5,715 nucleotides of DNA from Peptococcaceae bacterium (GTDB taxonomy: Bacteria; Bacillota; DSM-12270; Thermacetogeniales; Thermacetogeniaceae), in the NCBI GenBank assembly GCA_003132605.1, contig PKYJ01000118.1, positions 3,296 to 9,010 of the forward strand, read 5' to 3'. Shown here piece after piece: positions 1 through 5,715 of this stretch. The notes beneath the pieces were generated by a model. The model was not told the DNA's origin, made no database searches, and worked only from the letters and a program-made list of their open reading frames with translations. The position numbers were made by a program, and so were the translations under genes. How positions within the stretch are numbered: position 1 is the first letter of the stretch; each line of letters begins with the position of its first letter.

Positions 1-50
1 CATTAGAGCGGGTAGTCATCTGTGGTAAGATGGTCGTTGGGGGAGTGTGA

Positions 51-554
51 ATGGTCATCCTGGGAATCGACCCCGGCATAGTGTCGACCGGGTACGGGCT
101 TCTGTCCGTCACCGCAGGACAACCTGTGATGCTGGATTACGGCGCCATCGTGATCGAGAGCAACATTGATTTGCCCAGCCGCTTGCGGGGAGTCTATCAG
201 GGATTGGTGGAAATCTGCGGGCGGTTCCGCCCCCAGGCGATGGCTATCGAGGACATCTTCTATAATAAAAACGTCCGCACTGCGATGACCGTTGGGCATG
301 TCCGGGGAGCCATCATCTTGGCGGGGGTGCACCAGGGGTTGACGGTGCATACCTACACACCGCTGCAGATCAAGCAGGCAGTGACTGGGTACGGGCGAGC
401 TGACAAGGAGCAGATCCAGCGGATGCTGAAGCTGATCTTCAAGCTGCAGGAGGCGCCAGAGCCCGACCACGCCGCAGACGCCCTGGCAACAGCCTTTTGC
501 CACCTGAATTATAATCGGTCTCCGGTTGGACGGGGAGTAAAGGAACGCCAATGA
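51..554 (+). CDS. ruvC: Holliday junction resolvase RuvC (crossover junction endodeoxyribonuclease)
   Basis: This 167-residue protein is the RuvC endonuclease, which makes paired symmetric nicks in Holliday junctions after RuvAB branch migration in homologous recombination and repair. The length is close to the family norm (E. coli about 173). The RNase-H-like fold signature is clear: MVILGIDPG at the N-terminus carries the first metal-binding Asp (D7), AIEDIFYNKN carries the second acidic residue (E67), and DHAADALA near residues 139-146 carries the last pair. Aligned on AADALA, H140 takes the place of the third Asp of E. coli RuvC and D143 is the fourth. As I recall, a His at this position also occurs in Thermus RuvC, so activity is expected. 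ATG 51 is the earliest possible start because an in-frame TGA sits directly before it at 48-50, and GGGGGAG (39-45) lies 5 bases upstream. The 3' end overlaps ruvA by ATGA. RuvC here argues for a Clostridia-like rather than Bacillus-like Firmicute. Confidence 0.97.
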   Translation: MVILGIDPGIVSTGYGLLSVTAGQPVMLDYGAIVIESNIDLPSRLRGVYQGLVEICGRFRPQAMAIEDIFYNKNVRTAMTVGHVRGAIILAGVHQGLTVHTYTPLQIKQAVTGYGRADKEQIQRMLKLIFKLQEAPEPDHAADALATAFCHLNYNRSPVGRGVKERQ

Positions 555-1159
555 TCGCTTTTATCCGGGGAATTATGAAAGGGAGCGAGGATAACCAGGT
601 GCTCCTGGATGTGGACGGGATCGGTTACGAGGTGACCGTCCCGCCTGGCCTGGTGCGGTCCCTGCTCGGGGTCGGCCGGGAGGTGGAGATCTATACTCAC
701 CTCTACGTCCGGGAAGACTGCCTGCAGCTCTATGGCTTCAGGTCGGTTCAAGACCGGGCGTTGTTCCGGCTGCTGCTGCGGGCGCCGGGGATTGGCCCCC
801 GGGTGGCCCTGGCCATCCTGGACACCTTCAAGGGAGAGGACCTGTTTGGCATCGTCGCCCGGGGCGATGCCCACGGCCTGCAGCGGGTGCCCGGCGTGGG
901 GGCGAAATCTGCCCAGCGCCTGATCCTGGAACTGAAGGGCAAGCTGGACGGGTTGTTTGAGGCTCCGGTGGCGGATCAGGGTGTTGCGGCCACGCTGGCC
1001 CTGGATGAAGCCTCACAGGCCCTGTTGTCCCTGGGATACGGCCGCCAGGAGGTGGATGCGGTGCTGAAGCGGATGACCAGGGGTCAACCAACTGTGGCTG
1101 CCGTCCCCGAGTTGGTGAGGAGCGCCCTGAAGGAATTGGGCAAAGGGAAGGAGGGGTAG
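551..1159 (+). CDS. ruvA: Holliday junction branch migration complex subunit RuvA
   Basis: This 202-residue protein matches RuvA in length and domain order. RuvA forms tetramers that hold the four-way junction in an open square and load the RuvB motor. Residues 1-63 form the OB-fold domain (MIAFIRG start, DGIGYEV, and VREDCLQLYGF at 53-63). E55 and D56 match the acidic pin residues that in E. coli RuvA help separate strands at the crossover. Two helix-hairpin-helix DNA-binding motifs follow: APGIGPRVALAIL (78-90) and VPGVGAKSAQRL (113-124), continuing into ILELKGKL. After a loop around residues 135-150, the C-terminal domain III (about 151-195, DEASQALLSLGY) is the RuvB-contacting domain. The start ATG overlaps the ruvC stop (ATGA, 551-554), with AGGA at 541-544 as ribosome binding site, so translation is probably coupled to ruvC. 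No anomalies were seen. Confidence 0.97.
   Translation: MIAFIRGIMKGSEDNQVLLDVDGIGYEVTVPPGLVRSLLGVGREVEIYTHLYVREDCLQLYGFRSVQDRALFRLLLRAPGIGPRVALAILDTFKGEDLFGIVARGDAHGLQRVPGVGAKSAQRLILELKGKLDGLFEAPVADQGVAATLALDEASQALLSLGYGRQEVDAVLKRMTRGQPTVAAVPELVRSALKELGKGKEG
1148..1156 (+). promoter_or_regulatory. Ribosome binding site deciding the TTG start of ruvB
   Basis: AAGGAGGGG is a near-perfect Shine-Dalgarno sequence inside the last codons of ruvA. It lies 6 bases before TTG 1163. It supports a non-ATG start for ruvB, because no in-frame ATG occurs before the conserved RLQDFVGQ region and the TAG of ruvA (1157-1159) lies in the same frame just upstream. Confidence 0.8.
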
Positions 1160-1162
1160 GTT

Positions 1163-2212
1163 TTGGAGCAGCAAATCGTCTCTGCGGCATGCGCCCCGCG
1201 CGACGAGGCCGAGGTCTCGCTGCGGCCGCGCCGGCTGCAGGATTTTGTGGGGCAGCGCCAGATCAAAGACAACCTGGCGGTGTTTATCGAGGCGGCGATG
1301 AAGCGCCGGGAACCGCTGGATCACGTGCTGCTCTACGGGCCGCCCGGTTTGGGCAAGACCACCCTGGCCCACATCATCGCTCAGGAACTGGGGGTTCGCC
1401 TCTATCCCACTTCCGGACCGGCTTTGGAGCGTGCCGGAGACATGGCGGCGGTGCTGACCAACCTGGAGGCCCACGAGATTCTCTTCGTGGACGAGATCCA
1501 CCGTCTGCCCAGGGTGGTGGAGGAGATCCTCTATCCGGCGATGGAGGACTTCTGCCTGGACATCATTATCGGCAAGGGGCCCGGCGCCAGGTCGATACGC
1601 ATCGACTTGCCGCCTTTCACCCTGATCGGGGCTACCACCAGGGCCGGCCTGGTCAGCCTGCCACTTCGAGACCGCTTTGGCATCATCGCCCGGCTGGATT
1701 TCTATCCTAGGGAGGACCTGCATGCCATCGTCAGCCGGGCGGCTGTTCTACTGGGGATGAACCTGGATGAGAGCGGCGCCTGGGAGATCGCCGGCCGCGC
1801 CCGGGGCACTCCCCGGGTGGCCACCCGCCTGTTGCGCCGGATACGTGATTTTGCAGAGGTGGCCGGAACTGCAGACGTCTCCAGGGAGATCGTGCAATCG
1901 TCCCTGGAGCGCCTGGAGGTGGATGAGGCCGGGCTGGACAAGGTTGACCGGATTTTGCTGACAACGTTGATCGAGAAGTTTCAGGGCGGTCCGGTGGGCC
2001 TGGATACCCTGGCTGCGACGGCCCGGGAGGAGTCCGGGACGATCGAGGACGTTTACGAGCCCTACCTGCTGCAGATGGGGTACCTGCAACGCACTCCCAG
2101 GGGGCGGGTGGCGACGATCTCGGCATACACCCACCTGAAGATCGCCTACCCGGACAAGCCCGGGGCCGCCATCCAGCAGGCAACCCTGTTTCCGGAAGGG
2201 GAAGCGGAGTGA
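1163..2212 (+). CDS. ruvB: Holliday junction branch migration ATPase RuvB
   Basis: This 349-residue protein is the AAA+ ATPase that works as a hexameric ring on RuvA-bound junctions, pulling DNA to drive branch migration. After an N-terminal extension comes the family signature RPRRLQDFVGQ (21-31). Walker A is GPPGLGKTT (59-67, with K65) and Walker B is LFVDEIH (107-113, with D110 and E111). Sensor 1 is GATTR (156-160), and LRDRFG (168-173) holds the candidate arginine finger. Sensor 2 is GTPRVATRLLRR (215-226). The C-terminal winged-helix DNA-binding domain spans about 260-335, including FQGGPVGLDTLA and YLLQMGYLQRTPRGR. Length and motifs are those of a normal, active RuvB. The start is TTG, supported by a strong ribosome binding site. 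The gene follows ruvA by 3 bases in the same frame and overlaps queH by GTGA. The tail ends in ATLFPEGEAE, typical of the family. Confidence 0.98.
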   Translation: MEQQIVSAACAPRDEAEVSLRPRRLQDFVGQRQIKDNLAVFIEAAMKRREPLDHVLLYGPPGLGKTTLAHIIAQELGVRLYPTSGPALERAGDMAAVLTNLEAHEILFVDEIHRLPRVVEEILYPAMEDFCLDIIIGKGPGARSIRIDLPPFTLIGATTRAGLVSLPLRDRFGIIARLDFYPREDLHAIVSRAAVLLGMNLDESGAWEIAGRARGTPRVATRLLRRIRDFAEVAGTADVSREIVQSSLERLEVDEAGLDKVDRILLTTLIEKFQGGPVGLDTLAATAREESGTIEDVYEPYLLQMGYLQRTPRGRVATISAYTHLKIAYPDKPGAAIQQATLFPEGEAE

Positions 2213-2775
2213 AGCTGCTGCTGCACGTCTGCTGCGGGCCCTGCGCCATCTGGCCGGCCCGGAAACTGCTGGAGCAGGGTCAAGACCTGCAGGGATTCTT
2301 TTTCAACCCCAACGTTCATCCCTACCAGGAGCACCAGAAACGGCTGGAGGCGGCCCTGGAACTGGCCCGTCAGTTGGAGTTTCCGCTGCTGGTCAGTGAG
2401 GGATACCAGCCCGAGCGTTATTTCCGGGATGTGGCTTTCCACGAGCACGAGAGCGAGCGCTGCCGGTTCTGCTATACCCTGCGTCTGCAGGAGGCGGCAG
2501 CCAGGGCACGGGAGACGGGCTGTGCCGGGTTCACCACCAGCCTCCTGATCAGCCCTTACCAGAAGCATGACCTGATCCGCACTACCGGGACGGAGATCGG
2601 AGAGCGGTCCGGTGTCCCTTTCATCTATTACGACTGGAGGCCGGCTTACTACGAGGGCCGGAGACAGGCCCGGGAGATGGGCCTTTACAGCCAGCGCTAC
2701 TGCGGCTGTTTGTATAGCGAGCACGAGCGTTTCCGGGATTCGAAACGAGTCAGAGCAGTTTTTTCCAAAGACTGA
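2209..2775 (+). CDS. queH: Epoxyqueuosine reductase QueH (DUF208 family, cobalamin-independent)
   Basis: This 188-residue protein is a QueH-type epoxyqueuosine reductase, which reduces epoxyqueuosine at position 34 of tRNA to queuosine, the last step of the pathway. QueH is an iron-sulfur enzyme unrelated to the cobalamin enzyme QueG. The cysteine pattern of the family is present: LLHVCCGPC (C8, C9, C12), ERCRFCYTLRL (C85, C88) and YCGCLYSE (C165, C167). Other family blocks are FFFNPNVHPYQEHQKR (30-45), TTSLLISPYQKH (109-120) and YYDWRP (140-145). The length is typical for bacterial QueH. Translation starts at GTG 2209 inside the ruvB stop (GTGA), with a purine-rich GGAAGGGGAAG at 2194-2204 serving as ribosome binding site, so it is probably coupled to ruvB. 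Its partners queA and tgt lie about 1.6 kb downstream, which supports the assignment. Family membership is certain from the motifs; catalytic activity is inferred from the family. Confidence 0.95.
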   Translation: MKLLLHVCCGPCAIWPARKLLEQGQDLQGFFFNPNVHPYQEHQKRLEAALELARQLEFPLLVSEGYQPERYFRDVAFHEHESERCRFCYTLRLQEAAARARETGCAGFTTSLLISPYQKHDLIRTTGTEIGERSGVPFIYYDWRPAYYEGRRQAREMGLYSQRYCGCLYSEHERFRDSKRVRAVFSKD

Positions 2776-2792
2776 CGGCCCACGGCCAACGA

Positions 2793-2811
2793 CTGTTTCT
2801 GGGAGAAACGG
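2793..2811 (+). other. Small stem-loop between queH and the SpoIID-like gene
   Basis: Bases 2793-2800 (CTGTTTCT) and 2804-2811 (AGAAACGG) can pair as an 8-bp stem with one G-U wobble around a GGG loop. No T-run follows, so it does not look like an intrinsic terminator. Its 3' arm runs into the start of the downstream ribosome binding site (2810-2818). It may tune translation or mRNA processing, or be chance. Confidence 0.35.
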
Positions 2812-2818
2812 GGGAGGG
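2810..2818 (+). promoter_or_regulatory. Ribosome binding site of the SpoIID-like gene
   Basis: The purine run GGGGGAGGG lies 4 bases before ATG 2823 and supports that start, which also gives a complete signal peptide. Its first two bases are part of the stem-loop at 2793-2811. Confidence 0.65.
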
Positions 2819-2822
2819 CTGG

Positions 2823-4340
2823 ATGACAGTGCATTATTTCTGCAGATCGTTGCTGCTGTGCTTGTTGGCGTTGTTCTTCGTCTGCCTGGGAGCGCCCCGG
2901 CAGGCGGGCGCCACGACCGCTGCGACCGGGGGATCGGGAAGCGCCGCGGCTGTAGGTGGGCAAACGGGTACAGGAGGCCTCATGCTCCGGGTCGCCCTCG
3001 ATAAAGGTGTTCCCGGCGCCTCATTCAGTGTGGCGCAGGGGTCTTACACCCTTACCGACGGGTCGACCGGGGTCTCCCTGGGGGTGCCGGCGCTTGGTGG
3101 CGCCTGGTCGGTAACCGCTGCCGGGACCACCATGCAGGTGCAGGGACCTGGCGGGAACAGCGCCCAGTCTTATGGGGGGCCGATCGTCCTGCAGGCATCG
3201 GGCGGCGGCTCGAGCGGCGACCAGCCGGACCTGTTCTGCTATAAGGGCGTCCAGTACCGGGGCAACCTGGTGATCCAGATCCTGAACAATAACCTGCTGG
3301 TGCTGAACGTGCTGGATGTGGAAAGCTATCTTTACGGCGTGGTGGGCGATGAGATGGGCGGTGGCGTTCCGGTTGAGGCGTACCGTACTCAGGCTGTAGC
3401 CTCGCGCTCCTATGCCCTCGCCATGCGTGGCCTCTCCCCCTGGTATGATGTCGGAAGTGATACCGGCGCCCAGGTGTATGGAGGCTACACCGGGGAGCAG
3501 GAGTTCGCAGCCAGCGGGGGCAACCCGGTGGTGGAGGCGGTCCAGAGCACCAGCGGCCAGGTGCTGGAGTACGAGGGCGCCCTGGTCAAAGCCTACTTCC
3601 ATGCTAACGCCGGTGGTTATACCGAGGACGCGGAGAACGTCTGGGCGATCAGCGAGCCCTATCTCAAGGGCGTCCAGAGCGATGGGGACGCCTATGCCTG
3701 CACGCTGGGCGGTTGGGCGCAGGGCACCTACACCTGGACAAAGACCTTTGACCGGTCTGACCTGGGAGCCCAACTCGGGGTGGGCAGGATCCTGGACATC
3801 CAGGTGTCCCGCAACCGTACCCAGGTAAGCACCGATCCGGCGACCGGCCGCGCCACCACGGCATTTATACCGGGCACCACCACCGTTTCCGGCAGGGTCA
3901 CCCAACTCACCGTCGTCGGCGCCAGCAGCACCAAGACCTATACCAGGGACAACATTCGCCAGCCCTTCGGCCTCGAGAGCACCCTGTTCGATGTGGACAT
4001 CGGCGGTCAGCTTGAGGGGCTGGATGCCCAGGGCCAGACTGAGACCGTTGCCGGGGACGGGGTCTGTCTCCAGGGGAAGGATGGGCCCGAGCAGACGGTT
4101 GCCCTGGGGTCGGGCAGCCTGTATATCATCGGCTCCGGAAACAGGCTGGTCACCCAGAGCGCATCCAGCGACAAGATCACCTTCAGCGGGCGTGGCGATG
4201 GCCACGGTGTGGGCATGAGCCAGTGGGGAGCGATTGGGATGGCTGTCAAGGGGGATAATTATCAGACGATCCTGGAACTATACTACGATCAGGGTAAAAA
4301 CGACGGCAATCTGCAGATCGTGGGTAATTACGGCACTTGA
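2823..4340 (+). CDS. Secreted SpoIID/LytB-domain protein, putative peptidoglycan lytic transglycosylase
   Basis: This 505-residue exported protein belongs to the SpoIID/LytB (amidase enhancer) family. SpoIID is a lytic transglycosylase that cuts glycan strands stripped of stem peptides and acts with SpoIIP during forespore engulfment. Residues 1-30 form a signal peptide: a short N-region with R8, a hydrophobic core SLLLCLLALFFVCLG (9-23), and a likely cut after AGA at 28-30. There is no lipobox. A Gly/Ala/Ser/Thr-rich linker (31-52) leads into a beta-rich N-terminal part (54-130). The SpoIID core follows: LNVLDVESYLYGVVGDEM (161-178) with putative catalytic E177, then QAVASRSYAL (190-199), QVYGG (217-221), YFHANAGGYTEDAENVW (258-274), SGRV (356-359), FGLEST (382-387) and the C-terminal signature GHGVGMSQWGA (460-470). 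It is well above the roughly 340 residues of B. subtilis SpoIID, and the usual EMP motif reads EMG. The sporulation spoIID usually lies elsewhere, so this may be a paralogue with a vegetative wall role. No gene symbol is given for that reason. Confidence 0.9.
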   Translation: MTVHYFCRSLLLCLLALFFVCLGAPRQAGATTAATGGSGSAAAVGGQTGTGGLMLRVALDKGVPGASFSVAQGSYTLTDGSTGVSLGVPALGGAWSVTAAGTTMQVQGPGGNSAQSYGGPIVLQASGGGSSGDQPDLFCYKGVQYRGNLVIQILNNNLLVLNVLDVESYLYGVVGDEMGGGVPVEAYRTQAVASRSYALAMRGLSPWYDVGSDTGAQVYGGYTGEQEFAASGGNPVVEAVQSTSGQVLEYEGALVKAYFHANAGGYTEDAENVWAISEPYLKGVQSDGDAYACTLGGWAQGTYTWTKTFDRSDLGAQLGVGRILDIQVSRNRTQVSTDPATGRATTAFIPGTTTVSGRVTQLTVVGASSTKTYTRDNIRQPFGLESTLFDVDIGGQLEGLDAQGQTETVAGDGVCLQGKDGPEQTVALGSGSLYIIGSGNRLVTQSASSDKITFSGRGDGHGVGMSQWGAIGMAVKGDNYQTILELYYDQGKNDGNLQIVGNYGT

Positions 4341-4351
4341 AAGGACTTCAA
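4337..4351 (+). promoter_or_regulatory. queA ribosome binding site in the loop of a small hairpin
   Basis: AAGGA (4341-4345) is the only Shine-Dalgarno-like sequence before GTG 4356, at a rather long spacing of 10 bases. TTGAA (4337-4341) and TTCAA (4347-4351) can pair as a weak 5-bp stem that displays AGGA in the loop and contains part of the spoIID-like stop codon (4338-4340). A ribosome ending the upstream gene would open it. The pairing is short and AT-rich, so it may be accidental. Confidence 0.35.
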
Positions 4352-4355
4352 AGTT

Positions 4356-5393
4356 GTGCAGGTAAGCAACTTCGATTATCATCTTCCACCTGAACTGATC
4401 GCCCAATACCCGGCGCCGGAGCGGCAAGATGCCCGGCTTCTTGTTTTGCGGCGGGACACCGGTGAGATCGACCACCGGCAATTTCCGGACCTGCTGGAGT
4501 ACCTGGCGCCGGGGGACTTACTGGTGCTCAACGAGACCAGGGTCTTTCCGGCCCGGCTCTATGGCCGGAGGGCGGATACCGGGGGGAAACTGGAAGTGGT
4601 GCTGCTGCACGAGCGGCAGCCGGGAACCTGGGAGGCGCTCGTGCAACCGGGACGCCGCGCTCTGCCCGGAGTGTCCATCCTGTTCGGGGACGGGTCGCTG
4701 CGGGCGGATGTCGTGGAGCGCACCGCTGAAGGCGGGCGGTTACTACAATTCACTCCCGGCGACCCTGGGCGTTTCTGGGAACAGGTCCACGCCCTGGGGG
4801 AGACGCCCCTGCCTCCCTATATCAGGCGCCGGGCGGAGCAGGCGGACGTAGAACGCTATCAGACCGTGTATGCCCGGGTTACCGGATCGGTGGCTGCCCC
4901 CACAGCAGGGCTGCACTTCACGCAGGCGCTGCTCGACCAGGTCCGGGAGCGGGGGGTGCAGACAGCCTTTGTGTTGCTGCACGTCGGAATTGGCACCTTC
5001 CGTCCGGTCAGGGTCGAAGATGTGGAGGCGCACCCGATGCACGAGGAGTTTTATCAGCTTGGAGAGGCCGAGGCCGCCCTGATCAACGAGACCCGGCGCC
5101 GGGGTGGGCGCATCGTTGCCGTGGGCACCACCACGGTGCGTGTTCTGGAGAGCGCCGCCGCCGACGACGGGAGTGTCTCGGCGGGTGAGGGCTGGACGCT
5201 CCTGTTCATCTACCCCGGCTACCGGTTCAAGGTCATTGACGCCCTGGTGACCAACTTTCACCTGCCGCGTTCCACACTGCTGATGCTGGTGTCTGCCCTT
5301 GCCGGGCGGAACCTGGTACTGAGCGCCTACCGGGAGGCGGTCGCCGGGAGGTACCGCTTTTTCAGTTATGGCGATGCCATGCTGATTGTCTGA
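4356..5393 (+). CDS. queA: S-adenosylmethionine:tRNA ribosyltransferase-isomerase QueA
   Basis: This 345-residue protein is QueA, which transfers and rearranges the ribosyl part of SAM onto preQ1 at tRNA position 34, giving epoxyqueuosine with release of adenine and methionine. The length fits the family (E. coli about 356). Recognisable blocks in order are NFDYHLPPELIAQYP (5-19), GDLLVLNETRVFPARLYG (53-70), WEALVQPGRR (92-101), TPLPPYIRR (150-158), GSVAAPTAGLHFT (177-189), LLHVGIGTFRPV (207-218), MHEEFYQL (228-235), AVGTTTVRVLES (255-266), YPGYRFKVIDALVTNFHLP (286-304), STLLMLVSALAGR (306-318) and FFSYGDAMLI (335-344). The residues before GSVAAP read ARVT, whereas other QueA proteins I recall have one or two charged residues there; this is probably harmless. 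The start is GTG 4356, chosen because MQVSNFDYHL fits the family N-terminus. The gene lies 15 bases after the SpoIID-like gene in the same frame, and 13 bases before tgt. Confidence 0.97.
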   Translation: MQVSNFDYHLPPELIAQYPAPERQDARLLVLRRDTGEIDHRQFPDLLEYLAPGDLLVLNETRVFPARLYGRRADTGGKLEVVLLHERQPGTWEALVQPGRRALPGVSILFGDGSLRADVVERTAEGGRLLQFTPGDPGRFWEQVHALGETPLPPYIRRRAEQADVERYQTVYARVTGSVAAPTAGLHFTQALLDQVRERGVQTAFVLLHVGIGTFRPVRVEDVEAHPMHEEFYQLGEAEAALINETRRRGGRIVAVGTTTVRVLESAAADDGSVSAGEGWTLLFIYPGYRFKVIDALVTNFHLPRSTLLMLVSALAGRNLVLSAYREAVAGRYRFFSYGDAMLIV

Positions 5394-5394
5394 G

Positions 5395-5400
5395 AGGGAG
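5395..5400 (+). promoter_or_regulatory. Ribosome binding site deciding the TTG start of tgt
   Basis: AGGGAG, within a longer GAGAGGGAGAG purine run right after the queA stop, lies 6 bases before TTG 5407. No ATG is available in this frame upstream of the conserved TGT region, so this site supports the TTG start. The ATG at 5414 is in another frame. Confidence 0.7.
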
Positions 5401-5406
5401 AGTGCC

Positions 5407-5715
5407 TTGCAGAATGCATTTGGCTTTCAACTGTTAAAAAAGAGCGCCGGTTCCGCAGCCAGGCTGGGCCGCTTGCAAACCACCAGGGGAGCCATCGACA
5501 CCCCGGCCTTCATGCCGGTGGGCACCCAGGCCACGGTGAAGACACTCACACCGGAAGAGGTCAGTGAACTGGGGGCGGAGATCATCCTCAGCAACACCTA
5601 TCACCTCTACCTGCGGCCGGGTACGGAGGTGATTGCGGCGGCAGGAGGCCTGCACCGTTTCATGAACTGGGAACGTCCGGTGCTTACGGACAGCGGTGGC
5701 TTCCAGGTGTTCAGC
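5407..5715 (+). CDS. tgt: tRNA-guanine transglycosylase Tgt, N-terminal part (truncated by window end)
   Basis: The first 103 codons of bacterial tRNA-guanine transglycosylase are visible, and the gene continues past the window edge in an open frame. Tgt exchanges the wobble guanine of tRNA-Asp, -Asn, -His and -Tyr for preQ1, feeding QueA and then QueH. Family blocks are ARLGRLQTTRGAIDTPAFMPVGTQATVKT across residues 18-46, IILSNTYHLYLRPG (59-72), GGLHRFMNWERP (80-91) and LTDSGGFQVFS (93-103). D95 in the last block corresponds to the conserved Asp (Asp102 in the Zymomonas enzyme) that acts in catalysis. The second catalytic Asp and the zinc site lie in the missing C-terminal part. TTG 5407 is the best start; it gives a slightly short but normal N-terminus. 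Its place right behind queA is the widely seen queA-tgt pairing. Confidence 0.96.
   Translation, partial: MQNAFGFQLLKKSAGSAARLGRLQTTRGAIDTPAFMPVGTQATVKTLTPEEVSELGAEIILSNTYHLYLRPGTEVIAAAGGLHRFMNWERPVLTDSGGFQVFS

Noticed and set aside
3..31. Possible promoter: TAAGAT at 26-31 with TTAGAG 17 bases upstream
   Set aside because: The -35-like box matches poorly, and the start point would fall almost on the ruvC ribosome binding site.
1013..1723. A 236-codon minus-strand open frame across the ruvA-ruvB junction
   Set aside because: It is the shadow of two certain genes; its sequence is rich in Gln, Arg, His and Pro, as expected from the reverse complement of GC-rich codons, with no ribosome binding site noted.
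2776..2822. Intrinsic terminator or sporulation-type promoter in the queH to SpoIID-like gap
   Set aside because: The stem-loop there has no T-run, and no sigma-A, sigma-E or sigma-F-like pair of boxes could be recognised.
3021..4205. A 394-codon open frame on the minus strand opposite the SpoIID-like gene
   Set aside because: It lies wholly inside a well-supported gene, its product shows no recognisable domain, and long antisense open frames are common in high-GC coding DNA.
363..4316. Twelve CTGCAG palindromes, several times more than base composition predicts
   Set aside because: Ten of the twelve are in-frame Leu-Gln pairs using the favoured CTG and CAG codons, so codon preference explains the excess.
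2839..4321. A 12-base direct repeat, TCTGCAGATCGT, near both ends of the SpoIID-like gene (2839-2850 and 4310-4321)
   Set aside because: About one such 12-base match is expected by chance in a window of this size, both copies lie in coding sequence, and nothing suggests an inserted element.

Overview
This 5.7 kb window is a densely packed, single-strand (+) stretch of bacterial chromosome with high GC. It holds seven genes: ruvC, ruvA, ruvB, queH, a secreted SpoIID/LytB-domain gene, queA, and the 5' part of tgt, which runs off the right edge. All seven point the same way. They overlap by 4 bases (ruvC/ruvA and ruvB/queH) or are separated by 3, 47, 15 and 13 bases, so the layout looks like one operon or two closely joined ones. 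No RNA gene, mobile element, CRISPR array or convincing terminator was seen, and no gene-free stretch exceeds 50 bases.

The gene content suggests a high-GC, probably anaerobic, endospore-forming or formerly spore-forming Clostridia-type Firmicute, of the kind found in the Peptococcaceae, Moorella, Desulfotomaculum or Heliobacteria groups. Four things point there. RuvC is present, whereas Bacillus-type Firmicutes use RecU instead. A SpoIID-family peptidoglycan lytic transglycosylase lies in the operon. The epoxyqueuosine reductase is the cobalamin-independent QueH type. The ruvCAB - queH - spoIID-like - queA - tgt order is one I recall from such genomes. The genus cannot be fixed from the sequence alone.

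Region by region: bases 1-50 are a short leader with the ruvC ribosome binding site and possibly the tail of an upstream gene. Bases 51-2212 encode the complete Holliday-junction machine: RuvA binds the four-way junction, RuvB is the hexameric AAA+ branch-migration motor, and RuvC resolves the junction. Bases 2209-2775 (queH), 4356-5393 (queA) and 5407-5715 (tgt) encode the last three steps of queuosine formation at the wobble base of tRNA. Tgt inserts preQ1, QueA converts it to epoxyqueuosine using SAM, and QueH reduces that to queuosine. Between queH and queA sits a 505-residue exported SpoIID/LytB-domain protein (2823-4340), a cell-wall enzyme with no obvious functional link to the tRNA genes around it.

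All complete genes are intact, with the catalytic or binding motifs expected of active enzymes. Four of the seven starts are not ATG (ruvB and tgt TTG, queH and queA GTG), each with a plausible Shine-Dalgarno sequence. I regard this as a well-conserved housekeeping region and found no convincing undescribed system. The points most worth a second look are the spoIID-like gene lodged inside the queuosine set, its non-standard active-site motif, and small RNA hairpins at its two borders.
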